Shown here piece after piece: positions 1-8,485 of a stretch of DNA of 45,732 nt. Source of the DNA: Deltaproteobacteria bacterium ADurb.Bin207. GTDB lineage: Bacteria; Myxococcota_A; Polyangia; Polyangiales; Polyangiaceae. The stretch spans positions 1-45,732 of the forward strand of contig MWCO01000051.1 of the NCBI GenBank assembly GCA_002070115.1, written 5' to 3'. Within the stretch, counting starts at the first letter, position 1; the number at the start of each line of letters is the position of its first letter. Below the pieces are notes generated by a model. It was not told the origin of the DNA. It was given only the letters and a program-made list of their open reading frames with translations, and did no database searches. Position numbers and translations under genes: made by a program.

Positions 1-75
1 AGCTGGTTCTTGAGTTCCCGTGGGTTCTTACGCCCCGGTCCTAATGTGGAACGAAGAAAGGATCTGTAGTACTAG
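1..75. other. sequence unrelated to the adjacent activator gene
   Basis: Homology to the sigma-54 AAA+ domain ends abruptly near position 76, where a palindromic hexamer ACTAGT lies at 71-76. The 75 bases on the far side show no gene, repeat or RNA that I recognise. This could be a deletion or insertion junction or an assembly-end artefact; the window gives no way to decide. Confidence 0.4.
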
Positions 76-774
76 TTTGTCTCGTTCGGCGCCGGAAAAC
101 GCCCCCCGCTTATAACCAAATAGCTCGCTTTCAATCAGATTGGGGGGAATCGCGGCGCAATTGACGGCTCGCAAGGGGCCCGCGCGCCCCGATAAGCGAT
201 GTATCTCTCGAGCCACCACTTCCTTACCTGTTCCGCTCTCACCCTGGATCACAATCAACAACTCGAGCGGCGCGATTCGCTCGAGCTGCGCCCCAATTCG
301 ATCGATCGCCCAGCCCCCCACCAATTCCGTCAGTCGCGTGCTGCGACGTTGCACGCTGCCCACCATGGCACCATCGATGCCATAGCTCATGTAATTCTCC
401 GCACCCGCCAATACGAACTTCATGACGGTGTCCCCCACACGGATTTCATGCAGATGCTCTAGCTCGATCTCATCGATGAAATGGCCGTCGACCATCGTGC
501 CGTTGGCTCCGCCCAGATCCCGCAACAGCCAGGATTCCCCGTTGTATTTGAGCATGGCGTGGTGACGGGATACGGCGCGTTCGGGCACGACGATCGCGCA
601 TAGAGGGTCTCTTCCGATGAAAACCTCGCTGGTCGTAAGCGGGTAGGCTGGCTGAAGTTGCTTATAAGATTGCGAATACAGCAAAACCAATCCCGCGGAG
701 GTGCCTCCCCGGCTCGCGCTCTCTGGGCTCGCGGGGATGCCGTACTGCTGCATCGCACTCGTCGTGGACGTCAT
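28..774 (-). CDS. FHA-domain sigma-54 activator, broken at window edge
   Basis: This reads as an enhancer-binding transcriptional activator of the kind common in myxobacteria, where an N-terminal FHA domain (phosphothreonine sensing) replaces a receiver domain. From the ATG at 774, residues 51-122 form the FHA domain (IGRD, SRHH, NGT signatures). A sigma-54 AAA+ domain follows, with Walker A GESGTGKE at about 178-185 and the sigma-54 contact loop as GAFSGA at 224-229 (usual form GAFTGA). After residue 233 (nucleotide 76) the match stops: the frame runs 15 unrelated codons to a stop at 28, and neither other frame resumes the AAA+ domain. Walker B, the sensor regions and the HTH are missing. 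It is either disrupted by a rearrangement or sits on a mis-assembled contig end. An in-frame extension back to 936 overlaps the nitrilase gene and is not believed. It is divergent from the nitrilase, 38 bp apart. Confidence 0.75.
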   Translation of the reverse strand: MTSTTSAMQQYGIPASPESASRGGTSAGLVLLYSQSYKQLQPAYPLTTSEVFIGRDPLCAIVVPERAVSRHHAMLKYNGESWLLRDLGGANGTMVDGHFIDEIELEHLHEIRVGDTVMKFVLAGAENYMSYGIDGAMVGSVQRRSTRLTELVGGWAIDRIGAQLERIAPLELLIVIQGESGTGKEVVAREIHRLSGRAGPLRAVNCAAIPPNLIESELFGYKRGAFSGAERDKLVLQILSSFHIRTGA

Positions 775-812
775 GGTGTCACCGCTCGAACAATCATCGT
801 AGTCTACCCCGT

Positions 813-1637
813 ATGAGGACAAACCCTGAAGAGGCGATCGAGGTAGCCGCCGTACAGCTTTCGGCTCAGGAGGATGTTTCGGAAAACCTGCGAATCCTGC
901 GATCGATGGTTTTGCAGGCCGCACGCAGGGGTGCAAGGCTCATTGTGCTTCCGGAAAACCTGGCATTTATGGGTCCCGAACGGAAAAAACGACAACTCGC
1001 CGCTCCCTTGAGCCCAACGAATCCAGTCTTCGATGCGCTTGGCGCCGTCGCGAAAGAAGCGCAACGTTGGGTCATTGCCGGGGGAATCCCCGAAAAATCC
1101 GACGATCCCCTGCGTCCCTACAACACCTGTGCGGTTTTCGCCCCCGACGGCACGCTGGCCGCGACCTATCGGAAAATTCACTTATTCGACGTGGATTTAC
1201 CCGATGGCACTCGCTTGATGGAAAGCGAGGCATGCCTTGCCGGATCCGCCCCCCAATGCGTGGATATCGATGGAATCCGGGTAGGCCTTTCCATCTGCTA
1301 TGACCTGCGTTTTCCTGAATTGTATCGCCGTCTGGTGAGCATGGGAGCCCAGCTCGTCGTCGTCCCCGCCGCCTTCACCCTCACGACCGGAAAAGACCAT
1401 TGGCATGTTTTGCTGAGAGCGCGTGCCATCGAAAACCAAGTTTATGTCGTTGCCGCGGCCCAATTCGGAGCCCACGGCGCACGAACTACGTACGGAAAAG
1501 CCCTCATCGTCGACCCCTGGGGAACCATCGTCGCCCAATGCTCCGATCACGTCGGCTTCTGTCAGCATCCCATCGACTTGCACTATCTGCGTCAGGTCCG
1601 TCGTTCCCTTCCTTGCTTGCAGCATCGAAGACTATGA
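813..1637 (+). CDS. nitrilase-superfamily amidohydrolase (Nit/omega-amidase-like)
   Basis: This is a cytosolic carbon-nitrogen hydrolase that cleaves an amide C-N bond. The catalytic Glu-Lys-Cys triad is visible: E48 in LPENLAF, K121 in [10 protein letters not shown], and C162 in [13 protein letters not shown]. The length of 274 residues is normal for the family. The [10 protein letters not shown] and [11 protein letters not shown] signatures are those of the Nit1/Nit2 branch, whose characterised members hydrolyse alpha-ketoglutaramate or deaminated glutathione; that substrate is an inference from the family. The ATG start at 813 has no strong Shine-Dalgarno. It is divergent from the FHA activator and convergent with the following lipoprotein, with 13 bp between the stops. 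The last ~25 residues are Arg-rich and less conserved. No partner enzyme is adjacent. Confidence 0.88.
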   Translation: MRTNPEEAIEVAAVQLSAQEDVSENLRILRSMVLQAARRGARLIVLPENLAFMGPERKKRQLAAPLSPTNPVFDALGAVAKEAQRWVIAGGIPEKSDDPLRPYNTCAVFAPDGTLAATYRKIHLFDVDLPDGTRLMESEACLAGSAPQCVDIDGIRVGLSICYDLRFPELYRRLVSMGAQLVVVPAAFTLTTGKDHWHVLLRARAIENQVYVVAAAQFGAHGARTTYGKALIVDPWGTIVAQCSDHVGFCQHPIDLHYLRQVRRSLPCLQHRRL

Positions 1638-1650
1638 CCAGCTCGTTTCA

Positions 1651-2763
1651 TCACCATACGATGGCCACGGCTTTGGCCCGGTATCCAAGGGTAAGATCCA
1701 CCTGCTCAAACCCCGTCACCGACCGATCGAAAGCCACGAGCCGCCCGTCGAGCGCCATCCACAACCGTTTCCGCCCTCCGTCATACGCAAACCGTCGTTG
1801 AGGATGGGGGTCGTGCCCGATCCGGTCCCCGAAGTCGATCGATGTCTCGGAGGTATATCCGTTTACGGATAGTAAATGAAAGCGAGCGTCTGGACCCGTC
1901 AGTACGGCGATGGCGTTTTCGGAATCGATCCATAACGCATCTTGCACGCAGCCTTCCGAGCTTTCCCGGTCGCTTCTATGCATCACCATTTCCCCCGAAG
2001 GATGCTGTAGCCATACATCATGATCCATGACACCGATGATCAAGGGTGTGGGAGCCTCCCGAACGAATCGCGATGGACAAGGGTAATCCGGGGTGGGAAT
2101 CTGAAACCGCTCGAGTTCGCGAAAACCCTGCTCATACCGCAATACCAGCGCTGTCGGCATCGAGTCGGCATGCTCCAAGAGCCACGTATCGACAAACCCG
2201 TTCCCCCGAAAAGTCACGAACGAACTCGTTCCGAATAGGGTTCGTCCTTCCTCCCCGCAAAAAATCGTTGTCCCTTCTCGGATACCAAGGCCTAGCATGG
2301 GTTCCGGTCCGTGGATGAGCCGCAGGTCATCGAGCGATAGAGCATACTCACCCATCTTATGCAGCCCTCCCGCGGAGTCGAACCGCACCTGACGGATGCT
2401 CCCGCTCCCATCCTCCCACCCTTCGGCGATGATGGCCGCGTGGGGAGCCTCGGCCCAGGCGGCGATGTCTACCGCATTGGCTTCATAGGTTCCGAGCAGC
2501 GAACCATCCGCGGGATCGAGCACGCTTAGGTCGCCCGATGGTGAAGCGAGCAGGATGAGGCTTGCCACTCGATCCGATGACGCTTCTTGGGTCTCGAGGC
2601 TGGTCCGATCCTCCTGGATGATCGCTTGATTCCAAGGTCTCTTTTCGGTCGTACTATCCGGAAATGGATTGGATGCCACGTCGTGACCATCGCTTGTCCC
2701 CGGTCCCGCACAAGCCAGCACCAGGGGAGCCAAGAACAATCGCTTAATGATGAATGGGTTCAT
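1651..2763 (-). CDS. secreted lipoprotein, beta-propeller-like
   Basis: This is a 370-residue predicted outer-surface or periplasmic lipoprotein. The start at 2763 is chosen because it gives a lipoprotein signal with a Lys-Arg-containing n-region and a lipobox LVLAC (Cys18). A longer in-frame start exists upstream but runs into a hairpin-rich intergenic region. The mature part has repeating short blocks of the type hydrophobic-D-P-x-D-G (for example SVLDPADGSLLGTY, LVAFDRSVTGFEQVD), which suggests a beta-propeller fold. I recognise no catalytic motif and no specific family. It is divergent from the DUF3943 gene and convergent with the nitrilase. Function unknown. Confidence 0.7.
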   Translation of the reverse strand: MNPFIIKRLFLAPLVLACAGPGTSDGHDVASNPFPDSTTEKRPWNQAIIQEDRTSLETQEASSDRVASLILLASPSGDLSVLDPADGSLLGTYEANAVDIAAWAEAPHAAIIAEGWEDGSGSIRQVRFDSAGGLHKMGEYALSLDDLRLIHGPEPMLGLGIREGTTIFCGEEGRTLFGTSSFVTFRGNGFVDTWLLEHADSMPTALVLRYEQGFRELERFQIPTPDYPCPSRFVREAPTPLIIGVMDHDVWLQHPSGEMVMHRSDRESSEGCVQDALWIDSENAIAVLTGPDARFHLLSVNGYTSETSIDFGDRIGHDPHPQRRFAYDGGRKRLWMALDGRLVAFDRSVTGFEQVDLTLGYRAKAVAIVW

Positions 2764-2832
2764 ACCCTCGGACTCAGCGAAAGGCGTGCCAATCGAATCG
2801 ACGCTGTTTTTCCGATGAATCAAGAGGAACAA

Positions 2833-2989
2833 GGTGGCGGCGCGCCACCCTCGCGCAGCGCGAAATCGACGAGTTTCGCGAAAAATCCCGGAGATTTTTG
2901 CTGGTGGCGGTTCGCCACCCCAAATCGGCGGCCGCCACCTGTTGCGCCGATGGAACAATACGATGCCCCGATGACGAGCCGTTGGCTCG
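2833..2989. repeat. array of six perfect hairpins in a divergent promoter region
   Basis: Six perfect inverted repeats are packed into 157 bp: 2833-2849 (GGTGGCG, loop GCG, CGCCACC); 2851-2863 (TCGCG, loop CAG, CGCGA); 2859-2880 (CGCGAAA, 8-nt loop, TTTCGCG), overlapping the previous one; 2881-2899 (AAAAATC, loop CCGGA, GATTTTT); 2903-2919 (GGTGGCG, loop GTT, CGCCACC); 2975-2989 (CGAGCC, loop GTT, GGCTCG). The first and fifth share the same stem, and a further CCGCCACC copy lies at 2932-2939 beside the palindrome GGCGGCCGCC at 2927-2936. It sits in the 308-bp gap (2764-3071) between two divergent genes, so it is not an ordinary terminator. It could be a REP/MITE-like repeat, a structured RNA or a multi-site operator. 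The rest of the gap shows nothing else recognisable. Confidence 0.75.
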
Positions 2990-3071
2990 AGCGTATCACC
3001 ACCAACCCGTCACCCCCCGACCCTTCACAAATCGGATCCAGCCGTCGTGCAAGTACGGTACAACGACACCT

Positions 3072-3695
3072 ATGGGCCCTTTGGCATTGTTGGTTTCAGG
3101 CTTTCTCGCGCAGCCCGTGACAATACCTCCAGCGCGGCAAGAGCCTTCGGAGCAACAAGCAGAAACATCGAAGGGCCCTAGGTGGACACCTCCCACCGTT
3201 CATGTGCTGACGATGTTTTCGGTCGTTAGAGCCACCGAGGCCCTGCTGTGGCCCGATCCTTTCGCCGAAACCGACCCCGCCATCTGGGGACAGCATTACA
3301 AGGAAGCGTGGACCCGTCCTCCCATTTTCGAGCCGAGCCGTCCCGCGTTTTCATGGGATGGGGATCGATGGGAAATCAACGTGATCGGGCATGGATTGAT
3401 GGGAAGCGAAGCGTATCTGCGCGCTCGTCAATGCAAGTTCGGATGGCTCGGCGCTCTTGCCTTCACCGCGGGCAGCACCGTCGTTTGGGAATATGGTTTC
3501 GAAGCCAATGGCGTGCGCCCCTCCGCCCAGGACCTCGTGTATACGCCTATTTCAGGATTGGCCCTGGGAGAAGCTCGATTCGTTCTTTGGAAATCCGCGT
3601 CCCAGATCTCACACCCAACCCTTCGCTCCGTGCTTCGTGGTCTGGTGGATCCATTCGGTGAACTATCCCGCGGAACTAGTATTTTCGACTGCTGA
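3072..3695 (+). CDS. DUF3943-family secreted protein
   Basis: The ATG at 3072 gives a 207-residue protein beginning with a short hydrophobic signal (MGPLALLVSGFLAQP); the frame is open upstream but crosses the hairpin array. The body matches what I know of DUF3943. It starts with a conserved Asn/Gly/His patch (VIGHGLMGSEAYLRAR), followed by a hydrophobic stretch ending in WEYGFE, then a P-S-x-x-D-L-x-x-T-P-x-x-G-x-x-L-G-E pattern (PSAQDLVYTPISGLALGE). Members are envelope proteins of unknown function. Its stop is 14 bp from the stop of the convergent histidine kinase. The divergent lipoprotein shares its upstream region, so the two may be co-regulated. Confidence 0.75.
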   Translation: MGPLALLVSGFLAQPVTIPPARQEPSEQQAETSKGPRWTPPTVHVLTMFSVVRATEALLWPDPFAETDPAIWGQHYKEAWTRPPIFEPSRPAFSWDGDRWEINVIGHGLMGSEAYLRARQCKFGWLGALAFTAGSTVVWEYGFEANGVRPSAQDLVYTPISGLALGEARFVLWKSASQISHPTLRSVLRGLVDPFGELSRGTSIFDC

Positions 3696-3709
3696 TTCCT
3701 CCGCGGATA

Positions 3710-4897
3710 TCACCACGATTCGTCGGAAGGACGACCCGCCCAGGTTTTGGGAATCCGAAAGACAAACGTCGTGCCCGACGGCTCGCTGGACGTGAAACTC
3801 ACTTTCCCACCAAGATACCCTTCGCCAAGCAGTCGCATGCTGTAGGTGCCAATGCCTCGATCGCTTCCTTTGGTGCTGAAGGAACGTTGAAAAATCTGAT
3901 GCTTGATGGCATCGGGAATGACACTCGGATTGTGGACTCGCAAAGCGACCTGTTCGCCCTGGTCCTGCGCATCGAGCGTCACCGTGGCGCCCCGGGCACT
4001 GGCTTCCAAGGCGTTTTTGACCATATTTTCCACAACTCGGCGAGCCAGGTTCGCGTCGGTCACGATATCGATGTCAGGAGCTTGGCCCAGGACAACCTTT
4101 CGTCCTCCTGCAATTTCATGGCGTTCGTACACTTTTTGGATGGATTCGAGCAGACCCCGCACGGATACGAAAACAGGACGTGTTACAAGCTCCCCCGTTT
4201 CCGCGGCGAGCAACTCGCGCTGCTGTCCAATCGCTTCCACCAGACGTTCGCAAAGGTCTTGCAATAGCTCTACATACTCAATGCCCGCTTCCATCGATGG
4301 CTTGTCTCGCAGCATCGCCACCAGCCCCTGCATGCCCCCCGCGGTGTTGAGCACATCGTGGAAAAAAACGCGCTCGAGCACCTTCCGACGTTTTTCCGAG
4401 CTGATATCGCGCATGGTGGCGAGGGTGAAGCACTTGCCCCCCACGAAGATCGGAGACGCCGAAACCTCGGCGTCGATCGCACCTTCTTTGCTGTTCATCA
4501 AGGGGATACGACACTCCTGAACCTGCGTCGTCTGGGTTTGTTGACTGATGACAATCGCCTGAACCGCGCCGCAAAATACACACGCGGCCGTGGATCCGCA
4601 TCCTTCCGGCGAGCGGCAGGCATGACGACAATGAACGGCTTCCCCCGGTCGTTGCCCCATGATCTCCTGAAGAGTTTGAGCCCCCACCGCATCGAGCAAG
4701 CGACGATTGGCCGCGACAATTTGGCGGTTTTCGTCGAGCACCATCGCGAAGCTGGGAATGGCCTCGAGAACACTCATCAACAACTTGTCGGCCTGAATCG
4801 TTTCTGCCGCTTCCTTCAGCGCGGACGCATCCGATCGCTGCAAAGAAATGGGAAAACGTAAGCGGGTGCTCGGCGTCACGGGTTCTGACGTGGTCAC
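3710..4897 (-). CDS. PAS-domain sensor histidine kinase with Cys cluster
   Basis: This is a soluble two-component sensor kinase of 395 residues with no membrane segment. The GTG at 4897 is preferred because GAGGAAG lies 7 bases upstream; an ATG at 4924 lacks a Shine-Dalgarno. Residues ~35-165 are a PAS domain containing five cysteines (C90, C94, C100, C106, C109, the last two as CVFC). This spacing could bind a metal or Fe-S cluster or act as a thiol switch (inference). The phospho-acceptor is H180 in FFHDVLNTAGG. The ATPase domain has its N-box (NMVKNALEA) at ~291 and a glycine box near GSDRGIGTYS. No response regulator is adjacent, so it is an orphan. It is divergent from the hotdog-fold gene at 5068. 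Confidence 0.85.
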   Translation of the reverse strand: MTTSEPVTPSTRLRFPISLQRSDASALKEAAETIQADKLLMSVLEAIPSFAMVLDENRQIVAANRRLLDAVGAQTLQEIMGQRPGEAVHCRHACRSPEGCGSTAACVFCGAVQAIVISQQTQTTQVQECRIPLMNSKEGAIDAEVSASPIFVGGKCFTLATMRDISSEKRRKVLERVFFHDVLNTAGGMQGLVAMLRDKPSMEAGIEYVELLQDLCERLVEAIGQQRELLAAETGELVTRPVFVSVRGLLESIQKVYERHEIAGGRKVVLGQAPDIDIVTDANLARRVVENMVKNALEASARGATVTLDAQDQGEQVALRVHNPSVIPDAIKHQIFQRSFSTKGSDRGIGTYSMRLLGEGYLGGKVSFTSSEPSGTTFVFRIPKTWAGRPSDESW

Positions 4898-5067
4898 GGG
4901 ACTTCCTCGGCGAGGGGGACGCATGGGGAGGAATCAGCATCATTAACGCTTCGTTGGCGACATGGCAACCGTTTCAGCTTTTTGCGATGCAAAGACCGAA
5001 AGCCCGAAAACCTGAATCTACGGCCTTGTCCTCCACCTAGCGATGGGTTTAGGAGAGGCCCGAGGCC

Positions 5068-5568
5068 TTGTTCCCCATGAAATGCCCTTATGTTTTCGAT
5101 CAGGAGTTTCTCGACGACCTTCCTTATGAACCCCGCGTCTTGCTCGTCGACCGCATCGAAAGCTTCGATGAACAGGCTCGGTCCTTCGTATGCCGCATGC
5201 CGACCGACGTTCCCATGCCGTTCACCGACGCGCAGCGAGTTCACCCCGTCAAGCACCCTCATCATGTATCCGGGGCGGCCATGGTGCATGTGACCGGTAT
5301 GCTCGGCTTCGTTCACGTGTTCTACATGCTCGGGCTTCGTCACGCACAAGGATGGACCGGCTATGGCACTCACCTTCATCGAGCGGTTTTCCGTAAGTTG
5401 GTGCCCCCCGGAAAACCCATGCTGTGTAGCTGCAAAGAGCTTCGGACACGCTTCATGGGCGACCGCATCTTCATCACCTACGAGTTCGAATACCGTCACG
5501 AAGGAGATATCGCCTACGAAAGTAAGCAGAGCGCCATGTGGCTCAAGACCGACCCCACGACGTCATGA
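5068..5568 (+). CDS. FabZ-like hotdog-fold protein
   Basis: This 166-residue protein has the size and pattern of the hotdog fold used by 3-hydroxyacyl-ACP dehydratases and related thioesterases. It has an N-terminal strand with PRVLLVDRI, a long helix region (GMLGFVHVFYMLGLRH), and a late strand ending in a conserved Lys/Arg-rich segment (FRKLVPPGKPM). The canonical FabZ catalytic H-x8-PG motif is not clear; a His-rich stretch VHPVKHPHHVSG lies where it would be. It may therefore be a paralogue with altered chemistry. The TTG start at 5068 is chosen because AGGAGAG lies about 10 bases upstream; an ATG three codons later is too far from that site. It stands alone between a divergent kinase and a convergent hydrolase. 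Confidence 0.6.
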   Translation: MFPMKCPYVFDQEFLDDLPYEPRVLLVDRIESFDEQARSFVCRMPTDVPMPFTDAQRVHPVKHPHHVSGAAMVHVTGMLGFVHVFYMLGLRHAQGWTGYGTHLHRAVFRKLVPPGKPMLCSCKELRTRFMGDRIFITYEFEYRHEGDIAYESKQSAMWLKTDPTTS

Positions 5569-5627
5569 CATCGCATGAGCCACTGCTGACTTCCCCTTTG
5601 CCGCGTGTTGCCATCTCTCCGTGATCA

Positions 5628-6524
5628 TCAGTGCCGCGTCTCCCGCGCCCAACGCTCATCGCCTTGCACCACCCACGAAAAAGCAGCACGGATTTCATCG
5701 GCCACACCACCCCCGTAGGTATGACCCTCGCCTTTCGAAAACACCACGCGAGAAGCAATCTGAAATTTTTCCAGCACTTTTGCTGCCTCGACGGCCTGCC
5801 GATGACACTCCCACTGGCCGCAAGCCCACAAAATACGTTGTCCTCCGCCTTCCGAAAACGCCTTTGCGTGAGCCGGATACCAGACGCGCTGCCCTCCTTC
5901 GATCAATACCGCCCTCGGATATCGCTCCGGCCGGCGTGCCATGATCGATGCACCCATGATCGCCCCTTGGGAAAACCCCGTGAATACGATCGCTTCGGCA
6001 TCGACATGATCCGGATACGCCAGATCGAGCGCTTCCACCCCCGCTTCTATCTCTTTTTCCAACTGTTGGTTCGACACATATTCGTAGCGAAGATCATTTC
6101 GCGACGGAGAATCGGGGCGAACCACGCCTCGGGGACACAACACGAACCCATCGTCTCCCACGATCTCACGCCATATCCAGCATTGGGACTCAGGCGTGTC
6201 GTAGTTGCCATGCGCGGCCACAAGGATGGGACGACGCTCGCGCGCGCCCAGGGCGAGCGATACCACCGCATCCCCAAAGCCTTGTACTTGAAGAAAGAGA
6301 AAAGGGTCCGGATGCTCGAGCGGCGGCGGCCGAGGATCGGGAGGTGGTTCGTCTTCTGAAATATCTAATGATTTTGGTATGTTATGTACAACCGGAAGGG
6401 ATGACGAAGGTGGTGATATGGGCGGTGGCAAAGGCGGAGCCGTGGGCGCTGGAGCAGGTGAGCAACCCAACCATATTCCCCACCCCAACCATACCCATCG
6501 ATACCCACCACGCGCTTCAACCAC
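5628..6524 (-). CDS. alpha/beta-hydrolase (esterase-like) lipoprotein
   Basis: This is a predicted lipid-anchored serine hydrolase of 298 residues. The GTG at 6524 is chosen because AGGAG lies nine bases upstream and it overlaps the end of the preceding thioesterase by 8 bp; an ATG at 6551 is the alternative. A hydrophobic signal ends in a lipobox-like IWLGC (Cys21), followed by a Pro/Ser-rich linker of about 60 residues. The hydrolase core has an early LVAAHGN turn, the nucleophile elbow GFSQG, and a C-terminal GEGHTYG carrying the likely catalytic His, as in the phospholipase/carboxylesterase-like branch. The linker DNA at about 6358-6390 is noticeably AT-rich relative to the rest of the gene. 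Substrate unknown. Confidence 0.75.
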   Translation of the reverse strand: MVEARGGYRWVWLGWGIWLGCSPAPAPTAPPLPPPISPPSSSLPVVHNIPKSLDISEDEPPPDPRPPPLEHPDPFLFLQVQGFGDAVVSLALGARERRPILVAAHGNYDTPESQCWIWREIVGDDGFVLCPRGVVRPDSPSRNDLRYEYVSNQQLEKEIEAGVEALDLAYPDHVDAEAIVFTGFSQGAIMGASIMARRPERYPRAVLIEGGQRVWYPAHAKAFSEGGGQRILWACGQWECHRQAVEAAKVLEKFQIASRVVFSKGEGHTYGGGVADEIRAAFSWVVQGDERWARETRH

Positions 6525-7005
6525 CCCGGTCTTCTCCTCGACGAATGGCATACACGCCTTTGCCCTCGACCAAAACCTGTTCGGGCTCGGAACAAGCTGC
6601 GATCCGAATCGTGGCCACCCCAACACGATTGCCCACGCGCAACACATCCGCCGTGGCTACCAACTCTTCCAAAGGCGCGGGCCGCAGGTAGTCGATGCGC
6701 AAATCGATCGTCGATACGCGATCCTCGGGACCTACCGTAGACCATACGGCCGTGCCGCCACAGGCATCGGCAAGCGCGGATAGCACACCACCATGCAAGG
6801 CAGGACGCGCGGAATCGCCCACGAACTGCTCCCGAAAAGGTAAATGCATCACCGTATGCCCTTCGGTAACCCGCACCACCCGAATGCCAAGATAGGCATT
6901 GAAAGGCACCCATTCTTGCATGATTTTCGCGACCAGCGCGTGATGTACGCTCCGATCTTCCACGACAGGTTCCATCGACGAGCGACCGTAGTCGAACGAA
7001 CGCAT
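6517..7005 (-). CDS. PaaI-like hotdog thioesterase
   Basis: This is a hotdog-fold acyl-CoA thioesterase of the PaaI/YbgC-related group. It shows the family's LHGGVLSALADACGG motif (His-Gly-Gly before the long helix and a downstream acidic residue) and the VSTIDLRIDYLRPA strand. The substrate is probably an acyl- or aryl-CoA, from family knowledge. Three in-frame ATGs compete: 7047, 7005 and 6975. None has a strong Shine-Dalgarno; 7005 gives 162 residues, close to the normal length, and leaves a 97-bp divergent gap to the M64 peptidase. Its 3' end overlaps the hydrolase lipoprotein start by 8 bp, so the two are probably one operon. Confidence 0.8.
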   Translation of the reverse strand: MRSFDYGRSSMEPVVEDRSVHHALVAKIMQEWVPFNAYLGIRVVRVTEGHTVMHLPFREQFVGDSARPALHGGVLSALADACGGTAVWSTVGPEDRVSTIDLRIDYLRPAPLEELVATADVLRVGNRVGVATIRIAACSEPEQVLVEGKGVYAIRRGEDRGG

Positions 7006-7102
7006 CGTCGTAAATAGGACTGTCGCCCGATGGAACGCTGGGTGCATTGGCGGCAAACCATGAGGTATAGTCTGGGCCTGTTCATCTTCGAGAGGCGTGG
7101 AT

Positions 7103-8485
7103 ATGCATGAAATCCGGTGGTCTTTGAAGCTGGCAAGCATCGTTGGCGTGGCGCTTGCGTTGGGTGGATGGACCCATTCCGAATCCATCGCGGCGGTGGG
7201 CACTTCCTCCGTCTCCCAGGGGTCACCCCTCGCCTATGACGATTGGTTCACCCAGGAAGCCATGCGCGTGGACTTGTTTCATTCCGGTGTGGATACCGAA
7301 AGCGCATATAGCCTCGATGAGATCGTCTGGGAGCCCCTCTGGCCTGGAACCAGGCGGTATCTGATCGATCCCTTCGACTTCGGCACCTATCGTTTTCGTG
7401 TGACCGATAGGGCGACTTCTCAAGAAATATTCAGACTCGGCTTCGCTACCTTGTTCGAAGAATGGACGGGCACGGGGGAAGCGAAAAACAAAATTCGCCG
7501 CACCATGCATGAATCCATCCGCTTTCCGTGGCCCAAACAACCGGTCACGGTGACGATCGATCATCGATCACGCAATGGCAAGTTCGAACCGATGTATCGA
7601 TTGGATATCGATCCACGCTCCCATCAGATCCTTCGCGTTCGTAAACATACGGATTTCGAAGTGGTTTCATTGACTCCCGAGGCCAAGGATCCCGCTCATT
7701 GCCTCGATATCGTCATCATACCCGAGGGATATGCGCGCGAGGATGACTCCAAACTTCGGGCGGATTTGCAACGTTTCACGGAAGCTTTCGTTTCGACTCC
7801 TCCGTGGACGACGATGAAAGACATGGTTTGCATTCGCGGTATCGTTGCGTATTCCAACGCATCGGGAGTGAGTGAACCTCGAAAGGGTGTGTTTGTGGAC
7901 ACGCTTTTGGGCGCGAGTTTCAACACATTCGATTCGCCGCGATACCTGACGCTCCAGCACACCAAGACCATGCGCGAGGTTGCTTCCCTGGCACCTTACG
8001 ATGCCGTGTTCGTCATGGTGAATTCCGCGCGCTATGGCGGCGGCGGCGTCTTCAACCAATGGGCCGTCTTCACCTCCGACAACGAATACGATGATTACGT
8101 CATGCTGCACGAGTTCGGCCATTCCATGGCGGGACTCGGAGATGAATACTATGATTCCGCCATCTCGATGGATGAGGATACGATGTATCCGCCGGGGGTC
8201 GAGCCGTGGGAACCCAATATCACCGCGTTCGTAGGGCAACGACGCACGGCTATTCCCTGGGCCGATCTCATCGAAGAACCAACGCCCGTGCCCACCCCCG
8301 AAACCGAAGAGTACGCCTCGGTGGTTGGCTTGTTCGAAGGCGCTGGCTACAAGGCAAAAGGTCTGTATCGCCCCCAGGCCGATTGCAAAATGTTTCATAA
8401 AGGCCTAGTCCCCTTTTGCCACGTCTGCGCTCGAAGCATCCAACGCATGGCGCGATATCACGCGGGAATGGAGTTGAACCCATGA
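7103..8485 (+). CDS. secreted IgA-peptidase M64-family metalloprotease
   Basis: This is a 460-residue exported zinc protease. The ATG at 7103 has GAGAGG seven bases upstream and begins a signal peptide (hydrophobic ASIVGVALALGGW). The N-terminal half is a beta-rich domain also seen ahead of M64 catalytic domains. The catalytic half begins near LDIVIIPEGY. It contains the zinc motif HEFGH (H336, E337, H340) followed by the third ligand region GLGDEYY (D347), an arrangement typical of peptidase M64. A CxxC pair (FCHVC) lies near the C-terminus. The stop overlaps the start of the LVIVD lipoprotein as ATGA, so the two are translationally coupled and probably work together at the cell surface. Confidence 0.87.
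   Translation: MHEIRWSLKLASIVGVALALGGWTHSESIAAVGTSSVSQGSPLAYDDWFTQEAMRVDLFHSGVDTESAYSLDEIVWEPLWPGTRRYLIDPFDFGTYRFRVTDRATSQEIFRLGFATLFEEWTGTGEAKNKIRRTMHESIRFPWPKQPVTVTIDHRSRNGKFEPMYRLDIDPRSHQILRVRKHTDFEVVSLTPEAKDPAHCLDIVIIPEGYAREDDSKLRADLQRFTEAFVSTPPWTTMKDMVCIRGIVAYSNASGVSEPRKGVFVDTLLGASFNTFDSPRYLTLQHTKTMREVASLAPYDAVFVMVNSARYGGGGVFNQWAVFTSDNEYDDYVMLHEFGHSMAGLGDEYYDSAISMDEDTMYPPGVEPWEPNITAFVGQRRTAIPWADLIEEPTPVPTPETEEYASVVGLFEGAGYKAKGLYRPQADCKMFHKGLVPFCHVCARSIQRMARYHAGMELNP

Noticed and set aside
1..75. A piece of rRNA or an insertion-sequence end at the left edge
   Set aside because: I could not match it to any rRNA helix or terminal inverted repeat, and 75 bases are too few to decide.
2833..2989. 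The hairpins as a CRISPR array or rho-independent terminators
   Set aside because: There are no regularly spaced identical repeats with variable spacers, no T-runs, and the genes on both sides point away.
5068..5568. Assignment as true FabZ
   Set aside because: The catalytic His and Glu motifs of FabZ are not clearly in place, so only the fold is claimed.
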